From Aquaticitalea lipolytica (GTDB taxonomy: Bacteria > Bacteroidota > Bacteroidia > Flavobacteriales > Flavobacteriaceae): a stretch of DNA of 64,000 nt. Each line of letters begins with the position of its first letter. Position 1 is the first letter of the stretch. The stretch is from the NCBI RefSeq assembly GCF_014641635.1, contig NZ_BMIC01000001.1, positions 1,060,641 to 1,124,640 on the forward strand. Reading direction: 5' to 3'. The notes below the pieces were generated by a model, which was not told where the DNA came from, did not search any database, and saw only the letters and a list, made by a program, of their open reading frames with translations. Made by a program: the position numbers and the translations under genes. Below, one piece after another: positions 51,198 to 60,521 of this stretch.

Positions 51198-51563
51198 CTA
51201 CATAGATATTTGGTCGCGAAGTTTTTTAGGCATCCCTTTTACAACCATATCGTATGAGTGGTCAATTAATTCTATAAGGAATTTTGTAGAAATTTCTCCA
51301 GACGTTAGAGAAACCGAATTCCAATGAACTTTGCTCATGTGGTAACCAGGATAAATACTATCATATTGTGCGCGAAGTTCTTCTGCATACTCAGGATCGC
51401 ATTTTAGATTAATAAATCGGTCACCTACTTCCCATTTTTCTAGACCAACCAAGGCAAACATTTTTCCTAAAACCTTAAAAACTAGTGTGTGTTCATCAAA
51501 AGGAAAATCTTCAGTAACAGCTTTTTTGCTTAAACAATATTCGCGAAGTTGTTCTATATTCAT
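51198..51563 (-). CDS. MmcQ/YjbR-family protein
   Basis: This 121-residue protein has IEQLREYCLSKKAVTEDFPF (LREYCLSKKAVTEDFPF), FALVGLEKW, NLKCDPEYAEELR and HMSKVHWNSV, the full YjbR/MmcQ pattern (double-wing DNA-binding-like fold). Function is unknown. It is 5 nt after the GNAT gene and is the last gene of a minus-strand operon starting at ruvC or earlier. Confidence 0.9.
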   Translation of the reverse strand: MNIEQLREYCLSKKAVTEDFPFDEHTLVFKVLGKMFALVGLEKWEVGDRFINLKCDPEYAEELRAQYDSIYPGYHMSKVHWNSVSLTSGEISTKFLIELIDHSYDMVVKGMPKKLRDQISM

Positions 51564-51568
51564 TGTTA

Positions 51569-51967
51569 TTATAATAAACGTTCCATTACTTTTTCAGGAT
51601 GTTTAAGCTCTGTGTAACCAAATTGTTTGTACAACTTGTGAGCATCAGAAGTTTTTAACATCCAAACCTTACACGATTGTAATTGAGGCTCTTCATTTAT
51701 TGCTTTCATCAACTGCTTTGAATAGCCTTTACCTCTATATTCTGGTAAAACAAACACATCCATCAAATAAGCAAATACTGTATAATCGGTTGCCAATCTT
51801 GCGAAACCTATTTGTTTTCCATCTAAATACATTCCAAAACACAAACAATGTTCAATCGTTTTTTTAACTTCTTCAAGCGTTCTTCCTTTTGCCCAATAGG
51901 TTTCAGTCAAAAACTGATGAATGACATAGATTTGGAGCTTTTCTTTATCAGTTGAAATTGTTATCAT
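51569..51967 (-). CDS. GNAT-family N-acetyltransferase
   Basis: This 132-residue acetyltransferase has the acetyl-CoA loop VLPEYRGKGYSKQLM (motif A, R/Q-x-x-G-x-G/A as RGKGYS), and a preceding FAYLMDVFVL strand. The substrate is unknown. Its start overlaps the cyclase-family gene by 4 nt. Confidence 0.9.
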   Translation of the reverse strand: MITISTDKEKLQIYVIHQFLTETYWAKGRTLEEVKKTIEHCLCFGMYLDGKQIGFARLATDYTVFAYLMDVFVLPEYRGKGYSKQLMKAINEEPQLQSCKVWMLKTSDAHKLYKQFGYTELKHPEKVMERLL

Positions 51968-52713
51968 TCCAAAATTTTATATAAAACAGGTTTGCTTGGT
52001 GTTGCATCATTTTCAAAAGGCGCAATTTGAAGATTTAATACATAGCAACCATCTTTTACTTTGTTAGGCACATAAATAAACTCTGTAATTGTAGCATCCA
52101 ATCTCAACTTTCCTTTAGTATTCCAAAACGCATTATGAGCTAGTAATTTACCTTCATCTTTTTCTTTATCTACACTCGGCAAATCTATTAACAAGTGCTT
52201 TATATTTTTGCTTTTTAAGTATTCTGCGGCTTCCTCTAAAAGGTAGGTTGGATTAGTATTTGAGTATTGTTTAGATTTTTTATCCTTCATATTGGGAAGG
52301 GTTCTTAACACAACAGCATCTCTTTTTTTATTGCCAAGGGCAAATTGAATTTGAGTTTTTGAAATCACAAAATCGTCATTGATAACTTCTGGCGCGACTG
52401 TAATAACCTCAGCTAAAAAGAAAAACTGTTTTAAATTTTTATTGATAGAATGTACCTCTTTTGTAATATGACCAACACATTCAGTATGTGTACCATGTGC
52501 ATGAGGATTAAACATAATGTTGTTGAAATTAACATCTGCTCCTTTTTCAACACTACCAATCCAATCGCCACTTTTTACTGGTTCAATTTTTGGTTCTTCT
52601 AAATACCATGCATTTACATTGGTTTTAGACGCTCGCATTGGAATAGAAATGTCTAACGGTTTTGATAAATCTATTTGTAATTTCTTAGAGTTATATTGAA
52701 TTGTTGCAATCAA
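51964..52713 (-). CDS. Cyclase-family hydrolase (kynurenine formamidase-like)
   Basis: This 249-residue protein has NPHAHGTHTECVGH, which carries the HxGTHxD-like metal motif with Glu replacing the usual Asp, and LLIDLPSVD with a further metal residue. The family includes kynurenine formamidase and other amide or ester hydrolases. No tryptophan-degradation gene is adjacent, so the substrate is unclear. It overlaps hemW and the GNAT gene by 4 nt each. Confidence 0.82.
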   Translation of the reverse strand: MIATIQYNSKKLQIDLSKPLDISIPMRASKTNVNAWYLEEPKIEPVKSGDWIGSVEKGADVNFNNIMFNPHAHGTHTECVGHITKEVHSINKNLKQFFFLAEVITVAPEVINDDFVISKTQIQFALGNKKRDAVVLRTLPNMKDKKSKQYSNTNPTYLLEEAAEYLKSKNIKHLLIDLPSVDKEKDEGKLLAHNAFWNTKGKLRLDATITEFIYVPNKVKDGCYVLNLQIAPFENDATPSKPVLYKILE

Positions 52714-53843
52714 GATAAATTAATTTTAAAGAGGTCTGATGCGATACCATCGCTTAAAAATTTTCCTTTTTTAGTGACCAATAATTTGTTGTTATCAAGA
52801 TACAACAAATGTTCGTTAATATGTTTTTGAGAATGTTCTAAAAGATAATTTTTGTACTGCTGTCCAAAATCTTGTTCCACTTTTTCTAACGAAACTCCCC
52901 AAACTGTGCGTAATCCTGTCATTACATACTCGTTATACTTATCGGTTATTGAGAGTGTTTCGGTTTCAATTGGCACTATTTTTTGTTCTAAAGATTTGAT
53001 ATATTTTGAATTGTTTCTCACATTCCAACCACGCTCATTTCCATTAAAAGAATGAGCCGAAGGTCCAATCCCTAAATATGGTTTTCCGAGCCAATAAGCT
53101 GAATTATTTTTACTAAAATACTCTGGCTTTCCAAAATTAGAAAGTTCATAATGTACAAACCCAGCAGCTTCCAATTTCTCTATTAAGATATGAAATTGCT
53201 CTTGTGCTAAATCATCATCAACATTTTTTATGACACCTTTTTTTATAAAGGTTTCTAGAGCTGTTTTAGGCTCTACTGTTAATGCATAACTGGAAATATG
53301 AGGTATATTGTATGATAAAACAGTTTCGATATTTTCAATCCAACGCTCATTACTCAATCCTGGAATACCATAAATTAAATCGACAGAAATGTTCTGAAAA
53401 TGCTTTGTTGCTTCATCTAAACATTGTTTCGCTTCTTTTGCATTGTGTGCACGATTCATCAGTTTTAAATCGTCTTCAAAAAAAGATTGGATACCTATGC
53501 TTAAACGATTAATTTCTGTATTTGCCAGTGAGCTGATTTGTTCTTTACTTAAATCATCTGGATTAGCTTCTAATGTTATTTCTGGGTTTTCAACGACTTT
53601 GTAATTCTTATATACAGAATTGATTATTAATTCAATTTCGTCTTTAGTTAATAAGCTTGGTGTACCTCCACCAAAATATATGGTTTCAACCATTTGGTTT
53701 TTGAATTCATCTTTACGTAACTCCAATTCTTTTACCAACGCATTTAGTAAATCATCTTTTTTCTTTAATGACGTCGAAAAATGAAAATCACAGTAATGAC
53801 AAGCTTGTTTGCAAAATGGAATATGTATGTAAATTCCTGACAT
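52710..53843 (-). CDS. hemW: HemW-type radical SAM heme chaperone
   Basis: This 377-residue radical SAM protein has the iron-sulfur motif CKQACHYCDF, GGGTPSLL for SAM binding, and the C-terminal HemW domain (PYLGIGPSAHSF, YVMTGLRTVWG). The first CxxxCxxC Cys set with a following Cys-less Phe is the HemW pattern. HemW delivers heme to respiratory enzymes and does not oxidise coproporphyrinogen. The gene overlaps ruvC by 1 nt and the cyclase-family gene by 4 nt. Confidence 0.92.
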   Translation of the reverse strand: MSGIYIHIPFCKQACHYCDFHFSTSLKKKDDLLNALVKELELRKDEFKNQMVETIYFGGGTPSLLTKDEIELIINSVYKNYKVVENPEITLEANPDDLSKEQISSLANTEINRLSIGIQSFFEDDLKLMNRAHNAKEAKQCLDEATKHFQNISVDLIYGIPGLSNERWIENIETVLSYNIPHISSYALTVEPKTALETFIKKGVIKNVDDDLAQEQFHILIEKLEAAGFVHYELSNFGKPEYFSKNNSAYWLGKPYLGIGPSAHSFNGNERGWNVRNNSKYIKSLEQKIVPIETETLSITDKYNEYVMTGLRTVWGVSLEKVEQDFGQQYKNYLLEHSQKHINEHLLYLDNNKLLVTKKGKFLSDGIASDLFKINLS

Positions 53844-54397
53844 TATTTCTTAACTCTATCTTCATTCTGCTTTACAAAAGCAGCCCAACCAGTATAACTT
53901 TTACCAATCTCTACTTTACCTTCATTATAAAAATGACACACAGCAGCTGCTAATCCATCTGTAGCATCAAGATTTTTGGGTAGTGTTTTAAGTCCAAGTA
54001 AGCTTTGCAGCATTTTTGCTACTTGCTCTTTACTTGCATTACCATTTCCTGTAATTGCCATTTTTATCTTCTTTGGCGAATATTCAGTTATTGGGACTTC
54101 TCTACTTAAACCTGCTGCCATTGCAACACCTTGTGCTCGACCTAGCTTTAGCATACTCTGAACATTTTTACCAAAAAAAGGTGCTTCAATAGCTATTTCA
54201 TCTGGATGATGCGTATCGATAAGTTCTATAGTACGTTCAAAAATAAGTTTGAGTTTAAGATAATGGTCATCATATTTTTTTAAATCTAACTCATTCAATT
54301 GCATAAACTGCATAGATTTACCAACCACTTTTATGAGCCCAAAACCCATAATTGTTGTTCCTGGATCGATACCTAATATTATTTTTTCTTTAGCCAT
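53843..54397 (-). CDS. ruvC: Holliday junction endonuclease RuvC
   Basis: This 184-residue nuclease has the catalytic acidic residues in [21 protein letters not shown] and [27 protein letters not shown] and [13 protein letters not shown]-like helices complete the fold. It cuts Holliday junctions with RuvAB. It sits 3 nt after the OMP gene and overlaps hemW. Confidence 0.95.
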   Translation of the reverse strand: MAKEKIILGIDPGTTIMGFGLIKVVGKSMQFMQLNELDLKKYDDHYLKLKLIFERTIELIDTHHPDEIAIEAPFFGKNVQSMLKLGRAQGVAMAAGLSREVPITEYSPKKIKMAITGNGNASKEQVAKMLQSLLGLKTLPKNLDATDGLAAAVCHFYNEGKVEIGKSYTGWAAFVKQNEDRVKK

Positions 54398-54400
54398 TAA

Positions 54401-55027
54401 TTAACAATATTGACAACCACTTAAAGAAAAAGAAACTCCAAAGGTTAGGGTAAATAGGTTTCCATTAAAAGACCCTAATCCATCTGAAACAGGATTAAAA
54501 TCTTTAGCAAACCCATATATATATGATGTATCAGCAATTAAGGATAAACGTTCATTTAAATAATAATGAAATTCGATTCCTGCCATAACATTAAAAAACG
54601 ACAAATTGTTATCAGTATAGTCTCCAAGTGGTTTTACAAAGGTATAACCTGGTCCTGCATGCCCAACAACTCCTAAACGCTCTGGTAAAAAGGTGAGCGT
54701 TTTTTTAGCATCATACACAAATTGTAGATTAACTCTACTATAATTAATTTTAAACTCTGGAGAGTTATTTGCATTTGAAAAACGATTAAAACCAAAATCT
54801 AATTTTGCTCCAAATTGATCAGCAAACATGTATTGAATTCCTAAATTAACTGTTGGAAAATTAACAGGTTTTGCTTCAAAAGGTGATACAAATCCACCAG
54901 AAGAAGGGTTATTAACACCTACTGCAATTTGGGCTTTTATCTTTTGAGTTTCACTCTGCGAAAATGACACTAAACCAAAGTTGAGCGTTAAAATAATGAC
55001 TATATATTGTTTAAACTTTGACTTCAT
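54401..55027 (-). CDS. Outer membrane beta-barrel protein
   Basis: This 208-residue protein has a signal peptide (about 1-23, ILTLNFGLVSFSQ) and alternating amphipathic strands (VNLGIQYMFADQFGAKLDFG in part, FNVMAGIEFHYYLNERLSL in part). It ends with FTLTFGVSFSLSGCQYC instead of the usual terminal Phe. Close to OmpA/OmpW-like porins of Bacteroidetes. Function is unknown. It heads the ruvC operon. Confidence 0.8.
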   Translation of the reverse strand: MKSKFKQYIVIILTLNFGLVSFSQSETQKIKAQIAVGVNNPSSGGFVSPFEAKPVNFPTVNLGIQYMFADQFGAKLDFGFNRFSNANNSPEFKINYSRVNLQFVYDAKKTLTFLPERLGVVGHAGPGYTFVKPLGDYTDNNLSFFNVMAGIEFHYYLNERLSLIADTSYIYGFAKDFNPVSDGLGSFNGNLFTLTFGVSFSLSGCQYC

Positions 55028-55050
55028 ATTGATAATATTTGGTTTAATTT

Positions 55051-56028
55051 GTGATGATGTTAGATAGCCTGTCCTACAAAACTAAACAATTCTTTGTTGT
55101 GCTTATTAAATTAAGCATAGTTGTTGGCGCTTTTTATTTTATCTATTTAAAATTAATAGAAAACGAAACATTAGATTTTCGTGTTTTTATTGATTATTTA
55201 ATCAAAAAAGAGGGTTTTTCGCTAAAAAACATTCTTTTATTGTTGTTTTTAAGCGTTTTTAACTGGTTTTTTGAAATCTTAAAATGGCATACTTTAGTGA
55301 GTTCAATTACTAAAATTTCATTCAAAAATGCTCTTGAGCAAAGTTTAGGTGCTTTAACGGCTTCATTATTTACTCCAAACCGAATAGGTGAATATGGTGC
55401 GAAAGCCATTTACTATCTGTCAGGATTAAGAAAAAAAGTTATGCTTCTAAATTTGATTAGTAATATTTTACAAATGAGTGTTACTGTAGTTTTTGGAAGT
55501 ATAGGATTACTCTTCTTTGTATCTCATTACCATTTAGAAATAGACTTTAAAAAAATATTATATGCGCTCACACTTATACTCATGATTGGAGCATTTTTTG
55601 TGTTTAGTTTACAACATAAAGTCTTTGAAATTAAAGGTTTTTCAATAAAAAAAATAATTGAATTTATTAAGAGTATCAATAAAACAATCATTCTAAAAGC
55701 AGCCTTGTTTTCTATTTTGAGATACTTAATTTTTTCATTTCAAATGTATTATTTACTTCTTGTTTTTGGAGTTGATATTAGCTACTTAAATGCAATGATG
55801 GTTATCACAACAATGTATTTACTATCATCTATTATTCCTTCAATATTTATTTTTGATGTGGTTATTAAAGGTGGTGTAGCTGTTTATTTATTTTCAATTA
55901 TTGGAATTAATGAATTGACAGTTTTATGTATTATTACTTTAATGTGGATGCTCAATTTTGTGCTTCCAAGCGTATTTGGCAGCTATTATGTGCTTAATTT
56001 TAACCTTCCAAAAGAACAAACTGAATGA
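55051..56028 (+). CDS. Lysylphosphatidylglycerol-synthase-TM-like (UPF0104) membrane protein
   Basis: This 325-residue protein has about eight TM segments. FTPNRIGEYGAKAIYYLSG (TPNRIGEYGAKAIYY) is the hallmark of the AglD/MprF N-domain family. Such proteins are flippases or lipid-modification partners. It overlaps the glycosyltransferase gene by 4 nt, which suggests a shared role in lipid or glycan assembly. Start ATG 55051. Confidence 0.85.
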   Translation: MMMLDSLSYKTKQFFVVLIKLSIVVGAFYFIYLKLIENETLDFRVFIDYLIKKEGFSLKNILLLLFLSVFNWFFEILKWHTLVSSITKISFKNALEQSLGALTASLFTPNRIGEYGAKAIYYLSGLRKKVMLLNLISNILQMSVTVVFGSIGLLFFVSHYHLEIDFKKILYALTLILMIGAFFVFSLQHKVFEIKGFSIKKIIEFIKSINKTIILKAALFSILRYLIFSFQMYYLLLVFGVDISYLNAMMVITTMYLLSSIIPSIFIFDVVIKGGVAVYLFSIIGINELTVLCIITLMWMLNFVLPSVFGSYYVLNFNLPKEQTE

Positions 56029-57158
56029 CCACAATTGCTGTACTTATCACTATTGCATATTTAATTTTAATTGGATACCTCATTGTTGGTTTTGATAAAA
56101 TTAAAAGGTTTGCATTAAAAGATATTCCTGCTAAAACCAAGTTTACAGTCGTTATTCCATTTAGAAATGAAGCTGAAAAATTACCAATGTTATTGCAGTC
56201 CATTTCAGAATTAAATTACCCTAAAGCTCTATTTGAAATTATTTTTATTGATGACGAGTCTGATGATCATTCAGTTGAAGTTATCAAGACAATTTCAAAA
56301 AAAGTTAGAATTGAAGAAACCCTTATTAGCATTATTAAAAATGAGCGCAAAACCAAATCGCCTAAAAAGGATGCCATAACTGCAGCAATTTTAAAAGCAA
56401 AACATAAGTGGATAATCACTACAGATGCTGATTGTGTGTTGCCTAAATTTTGGCTTGATAGTTTTGATGAATTTATTCAACAAGAAGATTGCGAATTAAT
56501 AGTTGCGCCTTTAACCTATTCTAAAAGTGATAATTTTTTAGAACGCTTTCAATTACTAGACATTTTAAGTTTGCAAGGATCTACAATTGGTGGTTTTGGT
56601 ATTAGTCGTCCTTTTTTGTGTAATGGCGCAAATTTAGCTTATAAAAAATCGTTATTTAATGATCTAAACGGTTTTGATGGTAATACAGATATAGCTAGTG
56701 GTGACGATATTTTTTTACTTGAAAAAGCAGTTTTAAAACACAAATCTAAAGTTAGATATTTAAAATGTGAGCATGCTATTGTAACTACTCAACCAGAAAG
56801 AACGTGGAAAATCCTAAAACATCAACGTATGCGTTGGGCAGCAAAAACAAGTGCTTATAAAAACTGGTTTGGAAAGTTTGTTGGGATTATAATTTTTCTA
56901 ATGAATGGTGGATTAATGGTTTTTGGATTAATGACACTTATTGGCATTATTAAATGGAAGGTGTTCTTTTATATTTTAATTATCAAGTTTGCAATTGATG
57001 CCTTGCTACTATTTAAAACTGCATTATTTTTTAATCAAAAAGAAAGTCTAAAAAGTTATCCATTAAGCTTTTTTTTATATCCATTATTTAGCGTTTATAT
57101 TGTATTTATCTCTGTTTTTAAAACCTACAAATGGAAAGGCAGACCATATACCAAATAG
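56025..57158 (+). CDS. Family 2 glycosyltransferase
   Basis: This 377-residue GT-A enzyme has VVIPFRNEAEKLPMLLQSI (VVIPFRNEAEKLP), IIFIDDESDD and TTDADCVLP (DxD). QRMRWAAKTS is the QxxRW motif of processive transferases. A TM tail follows (about 285-370). It probably builds a surface glycan or glycolipid with the upstream flippase-like protein. Confidence 0.92.
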   Translation: MTTIAVLITIAYLILIGYLIVGFDKIKRFALKDIPAKTKFTVVIPFRNEAEKLPMLLQSISELNYPKALFEIIFIDDESDDHSVEVIKTISKKVRIEETLISIIKNERKTKSPKKDAITAAILKAKHKWIITTDADCVLPKFWLDSFDEFIQQEDCELIVAPLTYSKSDNFLERFQLLDILSLQGSTIGGFGISRPFLCNGANLAYKKSLFNDLNGFDGNTDIASGDDIFLLEKAVLKHKSKVRYLKCEHAIVTTQPERTWKILKHQRMRWAAKTSAYKNWFGKFVGIIIFLMNGGLMVFGLMTLIGIIKWKVFFYILIIKFAIDALLLFKTALFFNQKESLKSYPLSFFLYPLFSVYIVFISVFKTYKWKGRPYTK

Positions 57159-57171
57159 TGTTTTTATCATT

Positions 57172-57179
57172 TATTTTTG
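57172..57179 (+). promoter_or_regulatory. -7 box for the beta-barrel gene
   Basis: TATTTTTG lies 33 nt before the start at 57212. The -33 partner is not clear. Confidence 0.4.
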
Positions 57180-57211
57180 TTAGATTTACCTAACTATAAT
57201 CCTAAATCGTA

Positions 57212-58093
57212 ATGAAAAAATTACTCTTAATTTTATGTTTTCTATTAGGCTATACTTCTGCTGTTGCACAAGACACCTATACAGTTAATGGTGAGACACT
57301 TCAATTAAAAACAGAAATTGATGGTCAATTAGATTTACTTTGGAATGTTATTGATGGTAAGTATCGTTATTTTGTAAGAACAAGTGATAACACAATTCTA
57401 GAACTAAAAAATACTAAAAGTGACTCAGGCGATTATCTTGAAGAGTATAAAAGCACTTTACAAAATATAACTTCTGGCACAGATTTATCAACTCATAAAG
57501 TTAATCTTACTTTAGGTAGTTTAAGAAATTTTATTGACAAGTATAATGGCTTAACAGATTTAAATTACAACTCTCAAGTAACTAAAAGTAGTGTCGATTT
57601 ACGTTTAGGAATTTTTGGAGGTATTAGCAACAGTCCTTTTGTTGGTAATGATGATAATATAAAAACTCCAGTATTTGGTGTTGAATTAGAAATTTTAGAA
57701 GGAAAAACAATGCCTCGTCATTCTGGATTTTTGCAATTGAGACATACTTTTGATAATGATGATTTTCAATACTCTACAACCGAATTATCTTTAGGTTACA
57801 GATTTAGAGTTATAAACACATCAAAATTTGGGTTTTATGGCGACGTTAGGTTTGCCACCTTAAACTTCTCTAAAGCCACCATAAGTTATCTAGATGAAGA
57901 TGATATGCTAGTAACTGAAAACATATCTGACACTGCGTTTGATGCTCCTTTTATTTTTGGTATTGGAGCCGATTTTAAAATAACAGATAACAGCTATATT
58001 TTTATTGGTTACAATCAATTATTTGCTGCATTTTTAGATAATCAAGGTAATTTTTCTACTGATATTACTTTAGGGTATAAGTTAAGTTTATAA
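57212..58093 (+). CDS. Outer membrane beta-barrel protein, unknown function
   Basis: This 293-residue protein has a signal peptide (about 1-19, LLLILCFLLGYTSAVAQ). A globular N-terminal region (TVNGETLQLKTEIDGQLDL in part) precedes a C-terminal barrel of about 10 strands (residues 125-293), ending DITLGYKLSL. No family name is recognised. It overlaps the Bax-inhibitor-type gene by 1 nt. Confidence 0.75.
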   Translation: MKKLLLILCFLLGYTSAVAQDTYTVNGETLQLKTEIDGQLDLLWNVIDGKYRYFVRTSDNTILELKNTKSDSGDYLEEYKSTLQNITSGTDLSTHKVNLTLGSLRNFIDKYNGLTDLNYNSQVTKSSVDLRLGIFGGISNSPFVGNDDNIKTPVFGVELEILEGKTMPRHSGFLQLRHTFDNDDFQYSTTELSLGYRFRVINTSKFGFYGDVRFATLNFSKATISYLDEDDMLVTENISDTAFDAPFIFGIGADFKITDNSYIFIGYNQLFAAFLDNQGNFSTDITLGYKLSL

Positions 58094-58830
58094 TGGGTTT
58101 ATCAGATTTTAAATCTTCCAATCCTGCATTTACATCCTATTTTTGGGATGGTGAAAACAAGTCATCTTCAAAAATGACTATTTCAGGAATTTTTATAAAA
58201 TCTCTTACCTCTATACTAATTATTTCTTTTGTTACTTTTTGCATTTGGAGGCTTCATGCTGATGGATATGATGTTACTTGGTATTCACTTGGTGGAATAA
58301 TCGCTTCAATTATTTTAAGCGTGGCTATTTCATATAAAAACCATTGGGCTCCAGTAATTGTTCCTCTTTACGCTATAGCTCAAGGTTGTTTTTTGGGTGC
58401 TTTTTCTGCTTTTATAAAAGACAAATTTCCAGATATGCCTTATCAGGCAATTGGTGTTACTATAGTTACTTTTTTTGTAATGCTCATCTTGTACCAAACC
58501 AGAATTATTAAAGTCACTCAAAAGTTAAGAAGCGTTATTATAACTGCATCAATAACCATTGGTGTTGTGTATTTAATATCGTGGATTTTAGCCTTTTTTG
58601 ATATAAAAACCTTTATATGGGGAACATCTTGGTTAGCTATTATTTTTACAGCTGTTTCTGCTATTGTGGCTTCGTTTGCATTGCTTTTAGATTTCGATTA
58701 TATAGAAAAACACAAGAATACTGCAGAAAAAAGTAAAGAATGGTTAGCAACTTGGGGACTTTTAGTAACTCTTGTTTGGCTTTATATTGAAGTACTTCGC
58801 TTAATGCAGAAATTAGCAATACGATTTTAA
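58093..58830 (+). CDS. Bax inhibitor-1/YccA-family membrane protein
   Basis: This 245-residue protein has about seven TM segments (first at about 32-50) and a C-terminal LLLDFDYIE followed by WLATWGLLVTLVWLYIEVLRL (WGLLVTLVWLYIEVLR), the family's acidic tail pattern. Related proteins are calcium leak channels or protease modulators. It is followed by a palindromic unit at 58842-58873. Confidence 0.88.
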   Translation: MGLSDFKSSNPAFTSYFWDGENKSSSKMTISGIFIKSLTSILIISFVTFCIWRLHADGYDVTWYSLGGIIASIILSVAISYKNHWAPVIVPLYAIAQGCFLGAFSAFIKDKFPDMPYQAIGVTIVTFFVMLILYQTRIIKVTQKLRSVIITASITIGVVYLISWILAFFDIKTFIWGTSWLAIIFTAVSAIVASFALLLDFDYIEKHKNTAEKSKEWLATWGLLVTLVWLYIEVLRLMQKLAIRF

Positions 58831-58841
58831 AGTATTATTTA

Positions 58842-58873
58842 TTGTGGATTCCGTAACAAGTGCGGAATGACAA
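58842..58873. repeat. Palindromic unit TTG-TGG-ATTCCG...CGGAAT-GA-CAA
   Basis: A 6-bp ATTCCG/CGGAAT stem with flanking TTG/CAA, sitting 12 nt after the Bax-inhibitor-type stop and 6 nt before the convergent lipoprotein stop. Same family as the 47475 unit. Confidence 0.55.
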
Positions 58874-58878
58874 CTAAC

Positions 58879-59346
58879 TTAATTTATATTTACAATTACA
58901 GGCAAACTAAATTCGGTAGCTACTTGCTGGCTGCGTTTTATTGCTGGAAATATTTTTGGTAACGAATCGAAACTATGGCGTAACAAGCTATCTAACTGCG
59001 GAATTTGAGCCTTGGTAATGTCGCTACATTCAATTGATTTTATTGAAAAAACACCTTCACTATCTATATAAATACGTAGTAAAATAGTATCATTTACGTC
59101 TTCTGTAACCACTATATTTTGGTTGGAAAGTTTAGCATTTAATCTGTCGCGAAGTACATTTTGAAAACACTCTTTTTTGTTGTTAGTAGAATCGCAAATA
59201 GAAAATGTTGGATATTCATCAACATCATTCCAATTAATGGATTTTAATTCGTCATTAACAATAGTTTTAGTGTCGATTTTCTTTTTATCAAAGTAATCGC
59301 AAGACACAAAAAAAAGAATACTTAAAACAAGGATTAATCGTTTCAT
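58879..59346 (-). CDS. Lipoprotein with TonB-like C-terminal segment
   Basis: This 155-residue lipoprotein has lipobox VSC at about residue 16. The second half (VNDTILLRIYIDSEGVFSI, RHSFDSLPKIFPAIKR, VATEFSLPVIVNI) follows the TonB C-terminal pattern of strand, helix, FxPxx, VxxxFxLPVxF. The upstream M56 protein carries a similar C-terminal domain. It lies 41 nt after the TPR gene in the same operon. Function is unknown. Confidence 0.75.
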   Translation of the reverse strand: MKRLILVLSILFFVSCDYFDKKKIDTKTIVNDELKSINWNDVDEYPTFSICDSTNNKKECFQNVLRDRLNAKLSNQNIVVTEDVNDTILLRIYIDSEGVFSIKSIECSDITKAQIPQLDSLLRHSFDSLPKIFPAIKRSQQVATEFSLPVIVNIN

Positions 59347-59387
59347 TGTTATGCTAATGAAGCGGAAAAGTACAATTTTTTTAGATT

Positions 59388-60521
59388 TTATTCGCCTTTC
59401 ATGAATTTTTCTTCTTTTAGCTCTTTTAAGCGTTTATCAACAAAACTAACATAAATGTTATTTGGGAATTTCTCTTTAAAATCTTCATACACTTTTATTT
59501 TAGAATCTATATCTGCATAATATTTGTCTTTTGTGAGGACTAATAAAAACTGTGTAAACTGATTTTTAGGATTTTCATTGATTGCAATTTGAATGGCATC
59601 GATTGCTTCTTTATATTTATTTTGACTATTGTATATCACAGCCAATTTAGAATATTCTGCATCTAGTGGAATGTCCATTAATTCTAAAGCTTCAGAAATA
59701 TATTTTTCAGCATTTTTAAAATCACCTATTCGCTCATAAAGCTGACCTTGTATGTAAAGATTGGTTTTGTTTTTTGGGTCGTATTGAAGTGCTATTTCGC
59801 CTTGCTCAATTGCTTTTTTATATTCAGAGTCTTGTGCATAACAAAAGCTTAATTTCTCATGGATAAATTGAGAAGACTGCCCAAGTTCTATTTCTTTTTC
59901 AAACCATTTTGCTGATTCAACATACTTTTCGTCCCAATAATAATTTAATGCCTTTAGGTTTATTAGCTCAATGTTGTTTTCGTAAGCCCTTAAACCAGTA
60001 TCTATATATTTTAAAGATAAATTGTGTTTTCTGTTTACTAAATAATCTTCTGCTATTTTGTAAATGGCTTTTTGATGAGTCGAATCTAAATCAAAAGCAT
60101 TTTTAAAACTATTTATTGCTAATGTATCGCTTTGTAGTTCTAAAACTAGTCCTAATTCATAATGATAATTAGGGTTTTTAGTATCTATATTCAATAACTC
60201 TTTTAATAAAACAGAAGCTTCTTCAAGTTTTTGGTGTCTTGATAAAAGTTTTGCATAGTCATACTTGATTAATGCATTGTCTGGATTAGCCTTTAAACTT
60301 AAATCATAATTTAGCAAAGCCTCACCATCATTACCAATAGCTAAATACGCTTTAGCTATCTTATCATACACCTCTGAAGGGTTATTGTGAGTTTTATAAA
60401 TCTGGATTGCTTTGGTATAATTACCATAAGCATATAAACTATCTGCAACAGACAAAACCGAAGGTTGCGCTTCGGTTTTAAACACTGTTAATAAGATAAT
60501 GGCAATAAGGATTTTTCTCAT
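59388..60521 (-). CDS. Exported TPR-repeat protein
   Basis: This 377-residue protein has a signal peptide (about 1-18, IAIILLTVFKTEAQ) and about eight TPR units (residues 22-355; YGNYTKAIQIY, GNDGEALLNYDLSL, KYVESAKWFEKEI, GDFKNAEKYISEAL). It is a periplasmic scaffold. It overlaps the M56 gene's stop by 4 nt. Confidence 0.88.
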   Translation of the reverse strand: MRKILIAIILLTVFKTEAQPSVLSVADSLYAYGNYTKAIQIYKTHNNPSEVYDKIAKAYLAIGNDGEALLNYDLSLKANPDNALIKYDYAKLLSRHQKLEEASVLLKELLNIDTKNPNYHYELGLVLELQSDTLAINSFKNAFDLDSTHQKAIYKIAEDYLVNRKHNLSLKYIDTGLRAYENNIELINLKALNYYWDEKYVESAKWFEKEIELGQSSQFIHEKLSFCYAQDSEYKKAIEQGEIALQYDPKNKTNLYIQGQLYERIGDFKNAEKYISEALELMDIPLDAEYSKLAVIYNSQNKYKEAIDAIQIAINENPKNQFTQFLLVLTKDKYYADIDSKIKVYEDFKEKFPNNIYVSFVDKRLKELKEEKFMKGE